NCBI GenBank assembly: GCA_018970325.1
Contig: JAGWWP010000007.1
Location: forward strand, 1-61,604
From: Cyanobacteria bacterium REEB446
Lineage (GTDB): Bacteria; Cyanobacteriota; Vampirovibrionia; LMEP-6097
DNA: 61,604 bases
Direction of reading: 5' to 3'
Shown here: in pieces, positions 1-8,129 of the stretch
Numbering within the stretch: position 1 is the stretch's first letter
Layout: each line of letters opens with the position of its first letter
Program-made: the position numbers and the translations under genes
The notes under the pieces: generated by a model
Seen by the model: the letters and a program-made list of their open reading frames with translations, nothing else
The model's database searches: none
What the model was told of the DNA's origin: nothing

Positions 1-1
1 A

Positions 2-64
2 ATTCAATTAAAAGGACAATCTATGAGAAAAAAATTTGGACTCGCTGATATTTTAGAGGCATAA
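2..64 (+). CDS. possible C-terminal end of a protein cut by the window edge
   Basis: Reading from base 2, an open frame runs to a TAA at 62-64 and would give the last 20 residues of a protein ending in GLADILEA. An ATG at 23 lies in this frame, but 13 codons are too few to stand alone. I do not recognise the sequence. It is followed directly by the 23-bp tandem repeats. Confidence 0.25.
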   Translation: MQLKGQSMRKKFGLADILEA

Positions 65-69
65 TATAC

Positions 70-129
70 TGGGTAATTAAACCGCCGCTCCCTGGGTCAT
101 TAATGCGCCGTTAGGTGGGTAATTAGGGG
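70..129. repeat. 23-bp imperfect tandem repeat, about 2.5 units
   Basis: Units begin at 70, 93 and 116, exactly 23 bases apart, each starting TGGGT(A/C)ATTA. The first two also share a CGCCG block in the same place; the third is partial. The array fills the gap between the truncated frame and the small gene at 164. Direct repeats of this length upstream of a small gene resemble iterons or repressor operators, but nothing here proves either. Confidence 0.6.
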
Positions 130-163
130 AGGATAGGCAATCAACGACTATGCTCTTTTTGAA

Positions 164-496
164 ATGCCGATTCCAACTGGATACAAAGAAACTGGTCATG
201 AGTGGTTAAACTCTAGTTTCCAATTACTACAAAGACTCTATTTAAATAATAACTTCTCAAAGGACTATAACTCAATCGATTATTACATAAAGCTAATTCA
301 AGAAAATACAGACTCTAGCCTAGAAAGCTTCATCGAATTTAGTGAAGATTATTTAATCGGTGACAAGCTTTCAGAAGAAGAAAAAACTGAACTAAGCACT
401 ATTCTCGGTGGCGACGACTTTGACTTAGAAAACTACGATAAAATCGGTGAAGCACTAAGATTTATTCAGGATTTACCGAAGGCACATTTAAACTAA
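164..496 (+). CDS. small acidic hypothetical protein
   Basis: This 110-residue frame encodes an acidic, probably all-helical soluble protein rich in Asp, Glu, Ser and Leu; the middle reads LSEEEKTELSTILGG. No signal peptide, membrane segment or known motif is visible. The frame is open upstream to 137 but has no other ATG, GTG or TTG. A GGGGAGG stretch at 126-132 is too far from the ATG at 164 for a normal ribosome binding site, so the start is not certain. Immunity or regulatory proteins often look like this, but I cannot assign a function. Confidence 0.6.
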   Translation: MPIPTGYKETGHEWLNSSFQLLQRLYLNNNFSKDYNSIDYYIKLIQENTDSSLESFIEFSEDYLIGDKLSEEEKTELSTILGGDDFDLENYDKIGEALRFIQDLPKAHLN

Positions 497-599
497 TAAA
501 ACCAAGACCAATGCTGAGTTCGTATATAGTAATTCAGCCTAATTATCCATACTAATAGAATTTATAAGTTAGACTTATAAACAAGCGTGCATTTTTAGA

Positions 600-2015
600 A
601 TGAAACTACTATTTATAATACTTCTACCTTTATTAACCATAGCCTTGCTACCTCTTAAAAAATTTAGTCGCTTAGCCTTTTACATAAGCGTTTGCTTACT
701 TGGGATTACTAACATAGTTCTACTCAGCACTCTGAAAATGCATTTCAGCCAAATTATTTTCAATCAATACTTCGTTTTACTTATAGATAAATACGCTTGG
801 TTCTTTGCAATGGTTGTGAATGTTTGCTGGATTTTAACTACTATCTACAGTTATTCATTCGTCAGATATGATTTTCGAAAAAAAGCTAAAAAATTTCATT
901 TCTTTCTTGCTTTTATACTAAGTACCGTTCTAGGAGCAGCTTTCTCGGGGAATTTAATTACTCTATTTATGTTCTATGTACTCAGCATCCCACTTATTTA
1001 CCCTTTAGTGATTCTGAGGGATAATCCAGAAGCGCATAAAGCTGGCAAAATATATTTAATCTATAATCTTCTCCCCACCTTATTCATACTACTACCAGCT
1101 GTACTTATCACCTCTCATTTAACCCATTACGCTAATTTTGGTGATAACGCTATTACTAATCTTTCAAGTAAACCTGTTATAGCGAGCATTTTATTAGCGA
1201 TGTTTATTATCGGCATGTCCAAGAACTGCGTATTTCCGTTTAATCGCTGGTTACCAAATACCATGCAGACACCTACTCCGATAGCAGCTCTAATCCATTC
1301 AGTAGCAGCAGTTAAAGTAGGTTCCATTTCTTTAATTAAAATCGCAGTCTATATCTATCACCTAGATTTCTTACACAAGCTCAATGCTAATTTCTTTATG
1401 ACTGGCTGGCTGACTTACTTATGTGGCTTCACTGCTCTGTATTCAGCTTATAAAGCCTTAAAAACCTCTGATCTAAAAGTTAGATTTTCAGAATCTACAG
1501 TAAGCCAGCTCTCCTACATCATCACAGCGATACTAACTGGCACTCCGACTTCTATACTGGGTGCTAAACTGCATATCATCACTCACTCGATAGCTAAATG
1601 CTGTTTATTTTTCATAGCAGGCTTTTACAACTGTGCCTACAGCACAGTAAACACCAGCCAAGTAGCCAGAATCTCACCATATAAAAAATGGATTACAGTC
1701 TCAGTCTTAATTTCAGGTTTATCTATAGCAGGCTTTCCTTTCCTTGCAGGCTATTTAAGTAAAGATCTGATATTAATCGAGGAACTACATTCTGGTAACT
1801 ACGCCGCAGCGATATTTTTAGTCAGTGGGAGTATTTTAAATCTATTCTATATACTGCCTCTAGCGAAAGCCTCTTTCTTTAATCCTAAGCCAGAGGAAAT
1901 CGAAAATCGAGCTATACCTCTTAGTATGAAAATAGCGATCATCCTAGCGACTCTAATTATCATCGCTATTTCTATTTATACTTATACTGTGGTTCGGGTT
2001 ATAGAGAGCTTTTGA
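600..2015 (+). CDS. NuoM/MrpD-like proton-translocating membrane subunit
   Basis: This 471-residue polytopic membrane protein belongs to the NuoL/NuoM/MrpD antiporter-like family, which moves protons in complex I, Mrp antiporters and membrane hydrogenases. The family signature is clear around residues 208-245: Lys208, then WLPNTMQTPTP and ALIHS with His233. The HxxxH...K pattern follows at 325-333 and SKDL with Lys388 at 387-390. The conserved glutamate of transmembrane helix 5 (FWEL in relatives) appears as FYVL, with Val127. The gene stands alone, with no nuo, mrp or hydrogenase neighbours. Ion translocation by this protein is therefore doubtful or altered. Family membership is near certain; the role is not. 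Confidence 0.8.
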   Translation: MKLLFIILLPLLTIALLPLKKFSRLAFYISVCLLGITNIVLLSTLKMHFSQIIFNQYFVLLIDKYAWFFAMVVNVCWILTTIYSYSFVRYDFRKKAKKFHFFLAFILSTVLGAAFSGNLITLFMFYVLSIPLIYPLVILRDNPEAHKAGKIYLIYNLLPTLFILLPAVLITSHLTHYANFGDNAITNLSSKPVIASILLAMFIIGMSKNCVFPFNRWLPNTMQTPTPIAALIHSVAAVKVGSISLIKIAVYIYHLDFLHKLNANFFMTGWLTYLCGFTALYSAYKALKTSDLKVRFSESTVSQLSYIITAILTGTPTSILGAKLHIITHSIAKCCLFFIAGFYNCAYSTVNTSQVARISPYKKWITVSVLISGLSIAGFPFLAGYLSKDLILIEELHSGNYAAAIFLVSGSILNLFYILPLAKASFFNPKPEEIENRAIPLSMKIAIILATLIIIAISIYTYTVVRVIESF

Positions 2016-2037
2016 GTCGATTATTACACCACTAGTT

Positions 2038-3048
2038 TTATTGCCCAGCACTGCCAATTTGATATAGAGCCACAGGTATTAATATTGGTGCAAGTAAAAT
2101 CAAAAATGGTATTGCAGACACTTTAAGAATTTTTGATGTTTTGGTGTTTTTGAATAATGGTTTAATTTTAAAATTACCATTTTTGATAAATATTTTATTT
2201 GCCGGCTTGTCTTGAATTGGTTTAAGGGCTCTAGGATTACCCATCTCATCAGCTTGCAGACTATAAGTTAAGCCTAAAAAATTACCTTGAGAGTCAGTCA
2301 GAATATCTGTATGAAATAATTCTTGAAGGTCGTTTTTCGTAATTTGCCCTTGCGAAGAGAGTTGGTGTAATTGATTCAAGTTATAGTACTGGTGCTCTGC
2401 GTTAATGTCATCATTATTAAAAACACAGTTGTAATAATGATGTGAACAACTGTAACTTCCTTGATTCCTGTCTAAAAAAGCATTTAGGGGATGATATGCA
2501 CCTGGAAGCTCTGGGTTTATGTATATATAACTGAAAAGTACATGGTTCCATAAATTAGCTAGCCTTGCATTGTCTCCAAAATAAGCTGTTCGATCAAACC
2601 TTCTTTTGATGAAATTGGCTTTGGTTAATCCTTTTAAATAATCTTGAGTTACTATGTTGGTGATTTGAAGCTTAGTATAATTTTTAGATTTAGTTACCTG
2701 GTTGATGGCTTGGTAAGCAAGCTTATCAACTGCTTTAAATTCACCGAGAATGAAAGGCAGTTTATTTTTATTTAAATTACAAGCAAATTCATAAGGGATT
2801 TCAGGATATTGTTTCTGTAAATCTTTACGCTGACAGTATTCTGGAGTGTAAATATAAGTGATTTGAAACTTTGCATCTTTAGTAAGGTTTTCATTGATTG
2901 GCTGCTTTAAACTGAAATTATAAATTGCGGAATTATTAATTTCTGGGTCATAGCGAACTATCTCAATATCCTCTAGCTTTATTGCCTCGCAGGGTATGAC
3001 AGTGAAAGCTTGTAAAAATAAAACCGCAATTAAGAACCTTATAATCAT
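2038..3048 (-). CDS. secreted hypothetical protein with C-terminal hydrophobic segment
   Basis: The 336-residue product begins with a clear signal peptide (MIIRFLIAVLFLQAF, likely cleaved after CEA near residue 22). Near the C-terminus it has a hydrophobic stretch (about residues 310-330) that could anchor it. The middle contains several Cys and a His/Tyr-rich patch around SCSHHYYNC. It converges on the NuoM-like gene with 22 bases between them. I recognise no domain; an envelope-bound protein is the safest description. Confidence 0.7.
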   Translation of the reverse strand: MIIRFLIAVLFLQAFTVIPCEAIKLEDIEIVRYDPEINNSAIYNFSLKQPINENLTKDAKFQITYIYTPEYCQRKDLQKQYPEIPYEFACNLNKNKLPFILGEFKAVDKLAYQAINQVTKSKNYTKLQITNIVTQDYLKGLTKANFIKRRFDRTAYFGDNARLANLWNHVLFSYIYINPELPGAYHPLNAFLDRNQGSYSCSHHYYNCVFNNDDINAEHQYYNLNQLHQLSSQGQITKNDLQELFHTDILTDSQGNFLGLTYSLQADEMGNPRALKPIQDKPANKIFIKNGNFKIKPLFKNTKTSKILKVSAIPFLILLAPILIPVALYQIGSAGQ

Positions 3049-3099
3049 ATACGCCTTTTTGTAGCTTGATTATAGCTTATGCCATTAAAAAAAATCTTT

Positions 3100-3140
3100 A
3101 GGACACTGCTTGCGATCTCCAGTTTTTGCATTTTCTTGAG
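3100..3140 (+). repeat. family A palindromic repeat, left part only
   Basis: The segment begins GGACACTGCTTGCGATCTCC and continues into a TTTTTGCATTTTC block. It matches the left half of the copies at 14871, 16319 and 53499. It lies between two divergent genes and would fall within or next to the upstream region of the AAA+ gene. Confidence 0.65.
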
Positions 3141-3235
3141 ATAAATCAAATAAGCCAATCTGTGCAAAAACAGATACAAATATATCATAAAAGCGTATAA
3201 TTTACAGTACAGAGTAAAATTTCAACACACTTCAT

Positions 3236-4414
3236 ATGAAAAAACGCCGAATTGAACCCAATATCGAAAAGTTTATAAAGCATGACAATGCCATAGTTTT
3301 AACTGGAGCTAGACGAGTCGGTAAAACTTCCTTATTGAAAAATATATTCAGAAAAATTGAAAGTGAATCTAAATTATGGTTTGACTTAGATAATCCTCTT
3401 CACCAGAAGATCTTCGAAGGTCTAGATTATAATGATGTTTACAAAGAACTTATAGATATGGGACTTCACCCTAAACAAAGAAAATATGTTTTTATTGATG
3501 AAGTCCAAAATTTTCCCGAGATCACTAAAGTAATTAAATATTTAATCGACCACTATAAAATAAAATTTTTCCTTACTGGCTCATCAAGCTTTTATCTAAG
3601 GAACCTATTCCCTGAATCACTTGCAGGAAGAAAGTTTGAATTTAATTTATATCCACTAGATTTTGGAGAATTTCTCTATTTTAAAGGCTTAGTGAAAGAG
3701 ATTCCAGACTTAAAAATAGATTTTAAAAATATCACTGAAGTACGATATGAAAAATTTGACCAAGAATATACTGAATTTATACGCTACGGTTCTTTCCCAC
3801 AGGTGGTTTTAGCCGAAAGTACAGAAGAAAAAAAATTACTATTAGCTGATATTTTTAAATCTTTTTTCCAAATGGATATTTTAAAACTCTCTCAATATAA
3901 GGATGTAAAAGAAATTAGAGAGCTTATAATTCTTTTAACTAGAAGAATCGGCTCAAAGCTAGACATCTCCAAACTCGCTGCAGAATTAGGGGTTCAGCGT
4001 GCAAAGGTCTATTCATATTTAGAATTTTTACAGGCTACCTTTATGATTAACTTAGTTAGCCAGTATTCTAAAAGCGTAGATAAATCCATAGCCGCAGGCA
4101 AGAAAATATATTTTGTAGATACTGGCTTAGCTAGCTATATTAACCAAATTGGTGAAGGGGAACTTTTTGAGAATGCTGTCTTTAACTCACTTTCACGCCA
4201 TGGAACTTTAAATTACTATACTGATAAAACTCAAGAAATAGATTTCATACTAAATAAAGAATATGCTTTTGAAGTAAAGCTTACGGGTGCTAAAACTTAC
4301 TATGATAAATTACTCAAAACTGCTACTAAACTTAGTCTAGAGAAGAGCTTTTTAATTTCGAAATCTTTTGTAAAAGATAAATCGGTGCCAGTGGTTTACC
4401 CGCAGGGTTTGTGA
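3236..4414 (+). CDS. AAA+ ATPase with C-terminal DUF4143 (nuclease-like) domain
   Basis: The 392-residue protein has a Walker A motif GARRVGKTS at about 24-32 and a Walker B KYVFIDEVQ at about 83-91, typical of the AAA_14 family. A sensor-like TGSSS follows. The C-terminal DUF4143 region holds EIDFILN...AFEVKLTG, the D-(E/V)xK core of a PD-(D/E)xK nuclease fold. Such proteins are common in bacterial accessory regions; their targets are not well defined, and roles in defence or toxin-like systems have been proposed. It is first of five co-directional genes leading to the SIR2-like gene. The length fits the family. Confidence 0.85.
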   Translation: MKKRRIEPNIEKFIKHDNAIVLTGARRVGKTSLLKNIFRKIESESKLWFDLDNPLHQKIFEGLDYNDVYKELIDMGLHPKQRKYVFIDEVQNFPEITKVIKYLIDHYKIKFFLTGSSSFYLRNLFPESLAGRKFEFNLYPLDFGEFLYFKGLVKEIPDLKIDFKNITEVRYEKFDQEYTEFIRYGSFPQVVLAESTEEKKLLLADIFKSFFQMDILKLSQYKDVKEIRELIILLTRRIGSKLDISKLAAELGVQRAKVYSYLEFLQATFMINLVSQYSKSVDKSIAAGKKIYFVDTGLASYINQIGEGELFENAVFNSLSRHGTLNYYTDKTQEIDFILNKEYAFEVKLTGAKTYYDKLLKTATKLSLEKSFLISKSFVKDKSVPVVYPQGL

Positions 4415-4430
4415 GTTACAATATTTAAAT

Positions 4431-4685
4431 ATGTCCTTAAAAAGTATCAAAAAAATCCGTGCTTTAAAAGAAGAACAGCTAAATAAAGTTATCAAATCTG
4501 CTTGGCAAGATAGAATCAGCTTTGAAGAGATAAAGGAAAGCCTTGGACTCACTGAAGCTGAGGTTATTACAGTAATGCAGCGTGAATTAAAACCTGGAAG
4601 TTTTAGACTGTGGCGAAAAAGAGTTTCAGGAAGGCTAACTAAGCACAAGAAGCTCTGCGAATATAAAATTAGTATTGAGTCATAA
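4431..4685 (+). CDS. DUF2805/TIGR03643 family small protein
   Basis: This 84-residue protein matches the conserved pattern of the DUF2805 family: SAWQDRISFEEI, then LTEAEVI, then SFRLWRKRVSGR and TKH. Basic charge and a helix-turn-helix-like middle (EEIKESLGLTEAEVI) suggest nucleic-acid binding, but no function is established for the family. It starts 16 bases after the AAA+ gene and may share its transcript. Confidence 0.75.
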   Translation: MSLKSIKKIRALKEEQLNKVIKSAWQDRISFEEIKESLGLTEAEVITVMQRELKPGSFRLWRKRVSGRLTKHKKLCEYKISIES

Positions 4686-4741
4686 TTCTGGGGAATTTTG
4701 ACCCCTTAAAATTATAAGCAACTTAAGAGATACTTTAGAAC

Positions 4742-4975
4742 ATGTCTCTGAGAGAAGAATCTACAAAATACAGGGCAAGCTTGGTCAAATTTATTGGCTA
4801 TTGCTTCTTTAGTCCATTTGCTTCAACTATTTTCCTGATCCTGACTAACAAAAAATACTTGGATACTCAATTTAACCTCTCCACTTTAGCCATTTCAACA
4901 TTACTAATAGTCCTTGGATACATTTGCATTTTACATGGATTTGAGATATTGTATAAAGACAAAGGAGAATCCTAG
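4742..4975 (+). CDS. small two-helix membrane protein
   Basis: The 77-residue product has two hydrophobic segments, about residues 18-33 and 47-66, with charged ends, and no recognisable family. Its last codons (AAAGGAGAAT) contain the ribosome binding site of the next small gene, which begins 3 bases after its stop. The pair therefore looks translationally linked. Confidence 0.55.
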   Translation: MSLREESTKYRASLVKFIGYCFFSPFASTIFLILTNKKYLDTQFNLSTLAISTLLIVLGYICILHGFEILYKDKGES

Positions 4976-4978
4976 AGT

Positions 4979-5140
4979 ATGTTTGACATAACTGAAAGCT
5001 CAATAATTGCAGCACTGATTGGATTATTTGGCAGCATGCTATTCCTTTTTGGCTTACTTTGGACATTCTATCTAGGTCGTAAAAGACTTGGTCTACTAAA
5101 TCCAGAAAAATCATTTTTAAAAAATCTTTTTGATTTTTAG
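4979..5140 (+). CDS. 53-residue single-span membrane protein
   Basis: An ATG at 4979 opens a 53-codon frame ending with TAG at 5138-5140. A strong AAAGGAG Shine-Dalgarno precedes it with good spacing. One transmembrane helix (about residues 9-31, IIAALIGLFGSMLFLFGLLW) is followed by a basic GRKR stop-transfer cluster, so the C-terminus should face the cytoplasm. It sits between the two-helix protein and the SIR2-like gene, 45 bases before the latter. Small membrane proteins beside an NADase-type gene are worth noting, but function is unknown. Confidence 0.6.
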   Translation: MFDITESSIIAALIGLFGSMLFLFGLLWTFYLGRKRLGLLNPEKSFLKNLFDF

Positions 5141-5185
5141 AAGCACAATATCATTCTGCTTTAGAATCTAAGCTAGATAACTAAA

Positions 5186-6418
5186 ATGGATTCTAAAACA
5201 ATAGAAAGTAAATTAATTTCAAACTCAACTGCATTACTATTAGGAGCAGGCTTCTCTATTCCATTTGGGATACCAAGTACAGAAAAGCTGACAGAGCTTA
5301 TAACTTCAGAAAAAATTAAATTCGTAAGAGCTACTTGGGGAGATTATTATACAGAAGAAAAATGGCGAGAAGATGGCTTTTATAGAAGTGATTTAGATTT
5401 CCCAAAAGCAGAAGCTTATCATAATATAATTCGTTTTTTATATAAAAAAGAACAAGCTATCGAATCTAAATTAGTTCGAAAAATTAACTTTGAAGATATA
5501 TACTCACTATTATATTCCCTAGGGCATCCCTCTAGAAATGCCTGCAATCACAGATATCTAGAAGATTTCATCGAACATTTAGATAAATTAAATGATGCAG
5601 AGAAGACTAAATTAAAAATACCTTACCCAGGGCAAAATTTACTAAACGGTCTAATAAGACAGCCTGATACTTATTTTAAAGCCATGAAAATGCTTAAATG
5701 CATTATAGCTAAAGAGCTAGAGAAGCATAACGGAGTAGATGTTACACTCTTAAAATCTAAATTCTGGGATCACTTATTTAAATCTGAAAAAATAAATATA
5801 TTCTCCTTAAACCATGACCTAATCATAGAGCAGATCTTAGGGCATAAATCAAAGGATTTTCAGGATGGTTTCGAATTGAAAAATGGTTTTCAAGAATTTA
5901 CTGATAATTTTCCAGATAATAATAAAATCAATTTTTTAAAATTACACGGCTCAATTGATTGGTTCAATGTAAACTACTCAGGCAGAAATTTTTACGTAAA
6001 TAATAAAGATGCCCAAATCGAGTCAATGATTAAGAGATATTCAGAAGGTAGCCAAGAACTTTTATTGATCAATGACAGAGCATTTCTCACTGGCACTCAA
6101 AATAAATATGAAGAATACCTGATGAGCATTTACTCTGATTTAAAATGGCATTATAAAAGACTTCTCAAAGACACCGAAAAATTAATAGTAATCGGCTATA
6201 GCTTTGGTGATTATGGTGTAAATACTGAAATAATTAACTGGATGGATAAAAAAAACGATGCAAAATTAATCATCATCGACCCCAAAGCTAAAACTCTCTT
6301 AAAGACTGGCTTCTTAATGCCAAGATTAAAGAAAAAATTCCCCGAAAGAATTACAGCCATTAATAAAGGCTTCGAAGATCTAAGAGAAGCAGACTATAAA
6401 TCTATTTTCAGTATTTAA
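5186..6418 (+). CDS. SIR2-like domain protein (putative NAD-cleaving effector)
   Basis: The 410-residue protein starts with the SIR2 nucleotide-binding motif GAGFS (residues 20-24) followed by FGIPS. It later has FSLNHDL, FLKLHGSIDWF (with the likely catalytic His) and VIGYSFGDYGVN near the C-terminus, a pattern shared by SIR2-like proteins used in anti-phage systems to degrade NAD+. There is no second enzymatic domain. Upstream are two tiny membrane proteins on the same strand. An NADase acting in abortive infection is inferred from the family; deacylase activity is less likely because the zinc-binding Cys of true sirtuins are absent. Confidence 0.75.
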   Translation: MDSKTIESKLISNSTALLLGAGFSIPFGIPSTEKLTELITSEKIKFVRATWGDYYTEEKWREDGFYRSDLDFPKAEAYHNIIRFLYKKEQAIESKLVRKINFEDIYSLLYSLGHPSRNACNHRYLEDFIEHLDKLNDAEKTKLKIPYPGQNLLNGLIRQPDTYFKAMKMLKCIIAKELEKHNGVDVTLLKSKFWDHLFKSEKINIFSLNHDLIIEQILGHKSKDFQDGFELKNGFQEFTDNFPDNNKINFLKLHGSIDWFNVNYSGRNFYVNNKDAQIESMIKRYSEGSQELLLINDRAFLTGTQNKYEEYLMSIYSDLKWHYKRLLKDTEKLIVIGYSFGDYGVNTEIINWMDKKNDAKLIIIDPKAKTLLKTGFLMPRLKKKFPERITAINKGFEDLREADYKSIFSI

Positions 6419-6425
6419 AGAGATC

Positions 6426-6527
6426 ACCAAAACTCCATTCCCTGCATTTTCGTCGTCCTAATAATCCTCATCGGTACACTACATTTTCATCCTCCTCAGC
6501 CTTGAGCACCTTGTAAAGCAGTCCCTA
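6426..6527 (+). repeat. family A palindromic repeat, long degenerate copy
   Basis: Two blocks of the repeat appear here: CATTTTCGTCGTCCT, then CATTTTCATCCTCCTCAGCC followed by TTGAGCACCTTGTAAAGCAGTCCCT. The last ten bases are the right terminal repeat (compare the end at 17616-17625). It lies just after the SIR2-like gene stop. Confidence 0.6.
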
Positions 6528-6559
6528 AAATAAAAATCCCCTCCTAAACCCCACCAAAA

Positions 6560-6648
6560 GGCATCAGCCCCTTGTGTCTTGATAAGACGAACTTGGGGAC
6601 CCACGCGCAGCGTGGGGTGAGTCGTTCAAGACACAAGGGGCTGATGCC
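6560..6648. repeat. 89-bp palindromic element with 22-bp perfect arms
   Basis: The left arm 6560-6581 (GGCATCAGCCCCTTGTGTCT plus TG) is perfectly complementary to the right arm 6627-6648. Between them lies a second hairpin, CCCACGC/GCGTGGG, around a GCA loop. The right arm ends in the ppx stop codon (CTA at 6648-6650 on this strand). It is far longer than a terminator and has no flanking T run. It could be transposed by a host transposase like REP elements, or act as an mRNA 3'-end barrier for both converging genes. Confidence 0.85.
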
Positions 6649-8129
6649 TAATATTCAACGAGGTTTTCAAGCTCAATCAAAGCATTATGCAAAGTAATCC
6701 CAGAGAACAGATCATCATTAGCAATCTTAGAACTAGTCAGCCTTAAAACCCCAGCTTCATAGCAGAGTTTAATCTTACTTAAAATTTTAGAATCCCTCGG
6801 TGAAAGATATATAGCAAGCCTAATCAGGTAGCCGATCTTCTTCGCTTTTTTCTGAATATTAAAATCTAGAAGACATAAATATTTTTTTATATCTTTATTC
6901 GTCTTGTTTCCAGCAAGTGAAGTAAACAATACATAAGCAAGAAAAACCCTCTCTGGATGAGAAAGATAGGGCAAGTTTAAATTAATTAAATAGTCAAAAA
7001 CCGCTATAGATTTCTGTTCTTTATTATTAAACAGAAAAGCCTGTATAAGTAGAGAAGACATAAATATCATTTTATGGAAATCTATTTTTATCGCCACCTT
7101 AGAAGCATGGCTGTAAGCAGCTTTTATATCCATAAGCTCAAAGGATTCTATCCATTTAGATATCTCCTTTGCTCTCTTTAAACTCTCTTTAGGCTTTAAT
7201 TTAGTAATCTTCAAAACTGCCTCTATTAAAGGATCATAGCGTTTCACTTTCTCCTTCAATAGTGAATATATATACCCTTCACGTATACCGCTAGTACAGA
7301 AAACTATTTTTTTAACTCCCGTTACCTTAAGTAAAGTAGTTAAAAGCAAAGCGGTGAGACGCAGAGCGGAGAAGACATTATCTAGCTTAAGAAACTCTTT
7401 CATCTCAGCACTAGAAACTTCATAGTTACTGATAATTTTAAGTGGATAATCTTTAGATGCCATATGCAGCCTAGCTAGGCGTTTCCAGCGTCCACCAACT
7501 AAATACAAGGTCTCGACTTTCTTTTCTTTATAAGCCTTAGCTTCAGACAAGGCATTCATGAGATATTTATGCATCTGACTAGGATTAAAACCTTTAGACA
7601 GCTCTATATCTAGCATCGTGTGATAGCCTAGTTTAAAACTCGTACATTCAGTAATTTTAGGTAAATCGCCAGCAGCAGTAACTAAACTAAGCTCTAAACT
7701 TCCACCACCCAAATCAGCAACAACGCCCTCTGCATCAGGCATCTCGACGATAACTCCCTCAGCAGAAAGCAGAGCTTCTTCCTCTCCAGAGATAACAGAG
7801 ACTTTAGCATTTAAAATTTTCTCTACTTCACGAATAAATTCTTTAGCATCTGTAGCCTCTCTACAAGCTGATGTAGCGATGATATATCTTTCATATATCT
7901 TAGAAATATCTAGCAGAGCAGCAAATCTGCGAATATTTTCATAAGCTTTTTCAAGATTCTCTTTTTTAAATACACCATTCAGGGCTAAGCCTTCAGCCAA
8001 GTGGCATTCAGCTTTTTCATCTATAACTGTCCGAGGAAACCTAGCTATCTCATCATAGATAACCATACGAATTGAGTTAGAACCTATATCAATAATCGCA
8101 AAACAATCGCTTAATTCAGCAGTAATCAT
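6648..8129 (-). CDS. ppx: exopolyphosphatase / Ppx-GppA phosphatase
   Basis: The 493-residue protein has the Ppx/GppA actin-like fold: FAIIDIGSNSIRMVIYD (phosphate 1) at the N-terminus, SGEEEA and VADLGGGSLELSL (phosphate 2) further on. The family releases phosphate from polyphosphate or hydrolyses pppGpp. The C-terminal half is a divergent HD-like helical region. Its start codon overlaps the ppk1 stop by 4 bases (ATGA), so synthesis and breakdown of polyphosphate are coupled. The last codon lies at the edge of the 89-bp palindrome. Confidence 0.9.
   Translation of the reverse strand: MITAELSDCFAIIDIGSNSIRMVIYDEIARFPRTVIDEKAECHLAEGLALNGVFKKENLEKAYENIRRFAALLDISKIYERYIIATSACREATDAKEFIREVEKILNAKVSVISGEEEALLSAEGVIVEMPDAEGVVADLGGGSLELSLVTAAGDLPKITECTSFKLGYHTMLDIELSKGFNPSQMHKYLMNALSEAKAYKEKKVETLYLVGGRWKRLARLHMASKDYPLKIISNYEVSSAEMKEFLKLDNVFSALRLTALLLTTLLKVTGVKKIVFCTSGIREGYIYSLLKEKVKRYDPLIEAVLKITKLKPKESLKRAKEISKWIESFELMDIKAAYSHASKVAIKIDFHKMIFMSSLLIQAFLFNNKEQKSIAVFDYLINLNLPYLSHPERVFLAYVLFTSLAGNKTNKDIKKYLCLLDFNIQKKAKKIGYLIRLAIYLSPRDSKILSKIKLCYEAGVLRLTSSKIANDDLFSGITLHNALIELENLVEY

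Noticed and set aside
1127-1327. Open frame opposite the NuoM-like gene
   Set aside because: Antisense shadow of conserved membrane protein coding sequence, no start signal.
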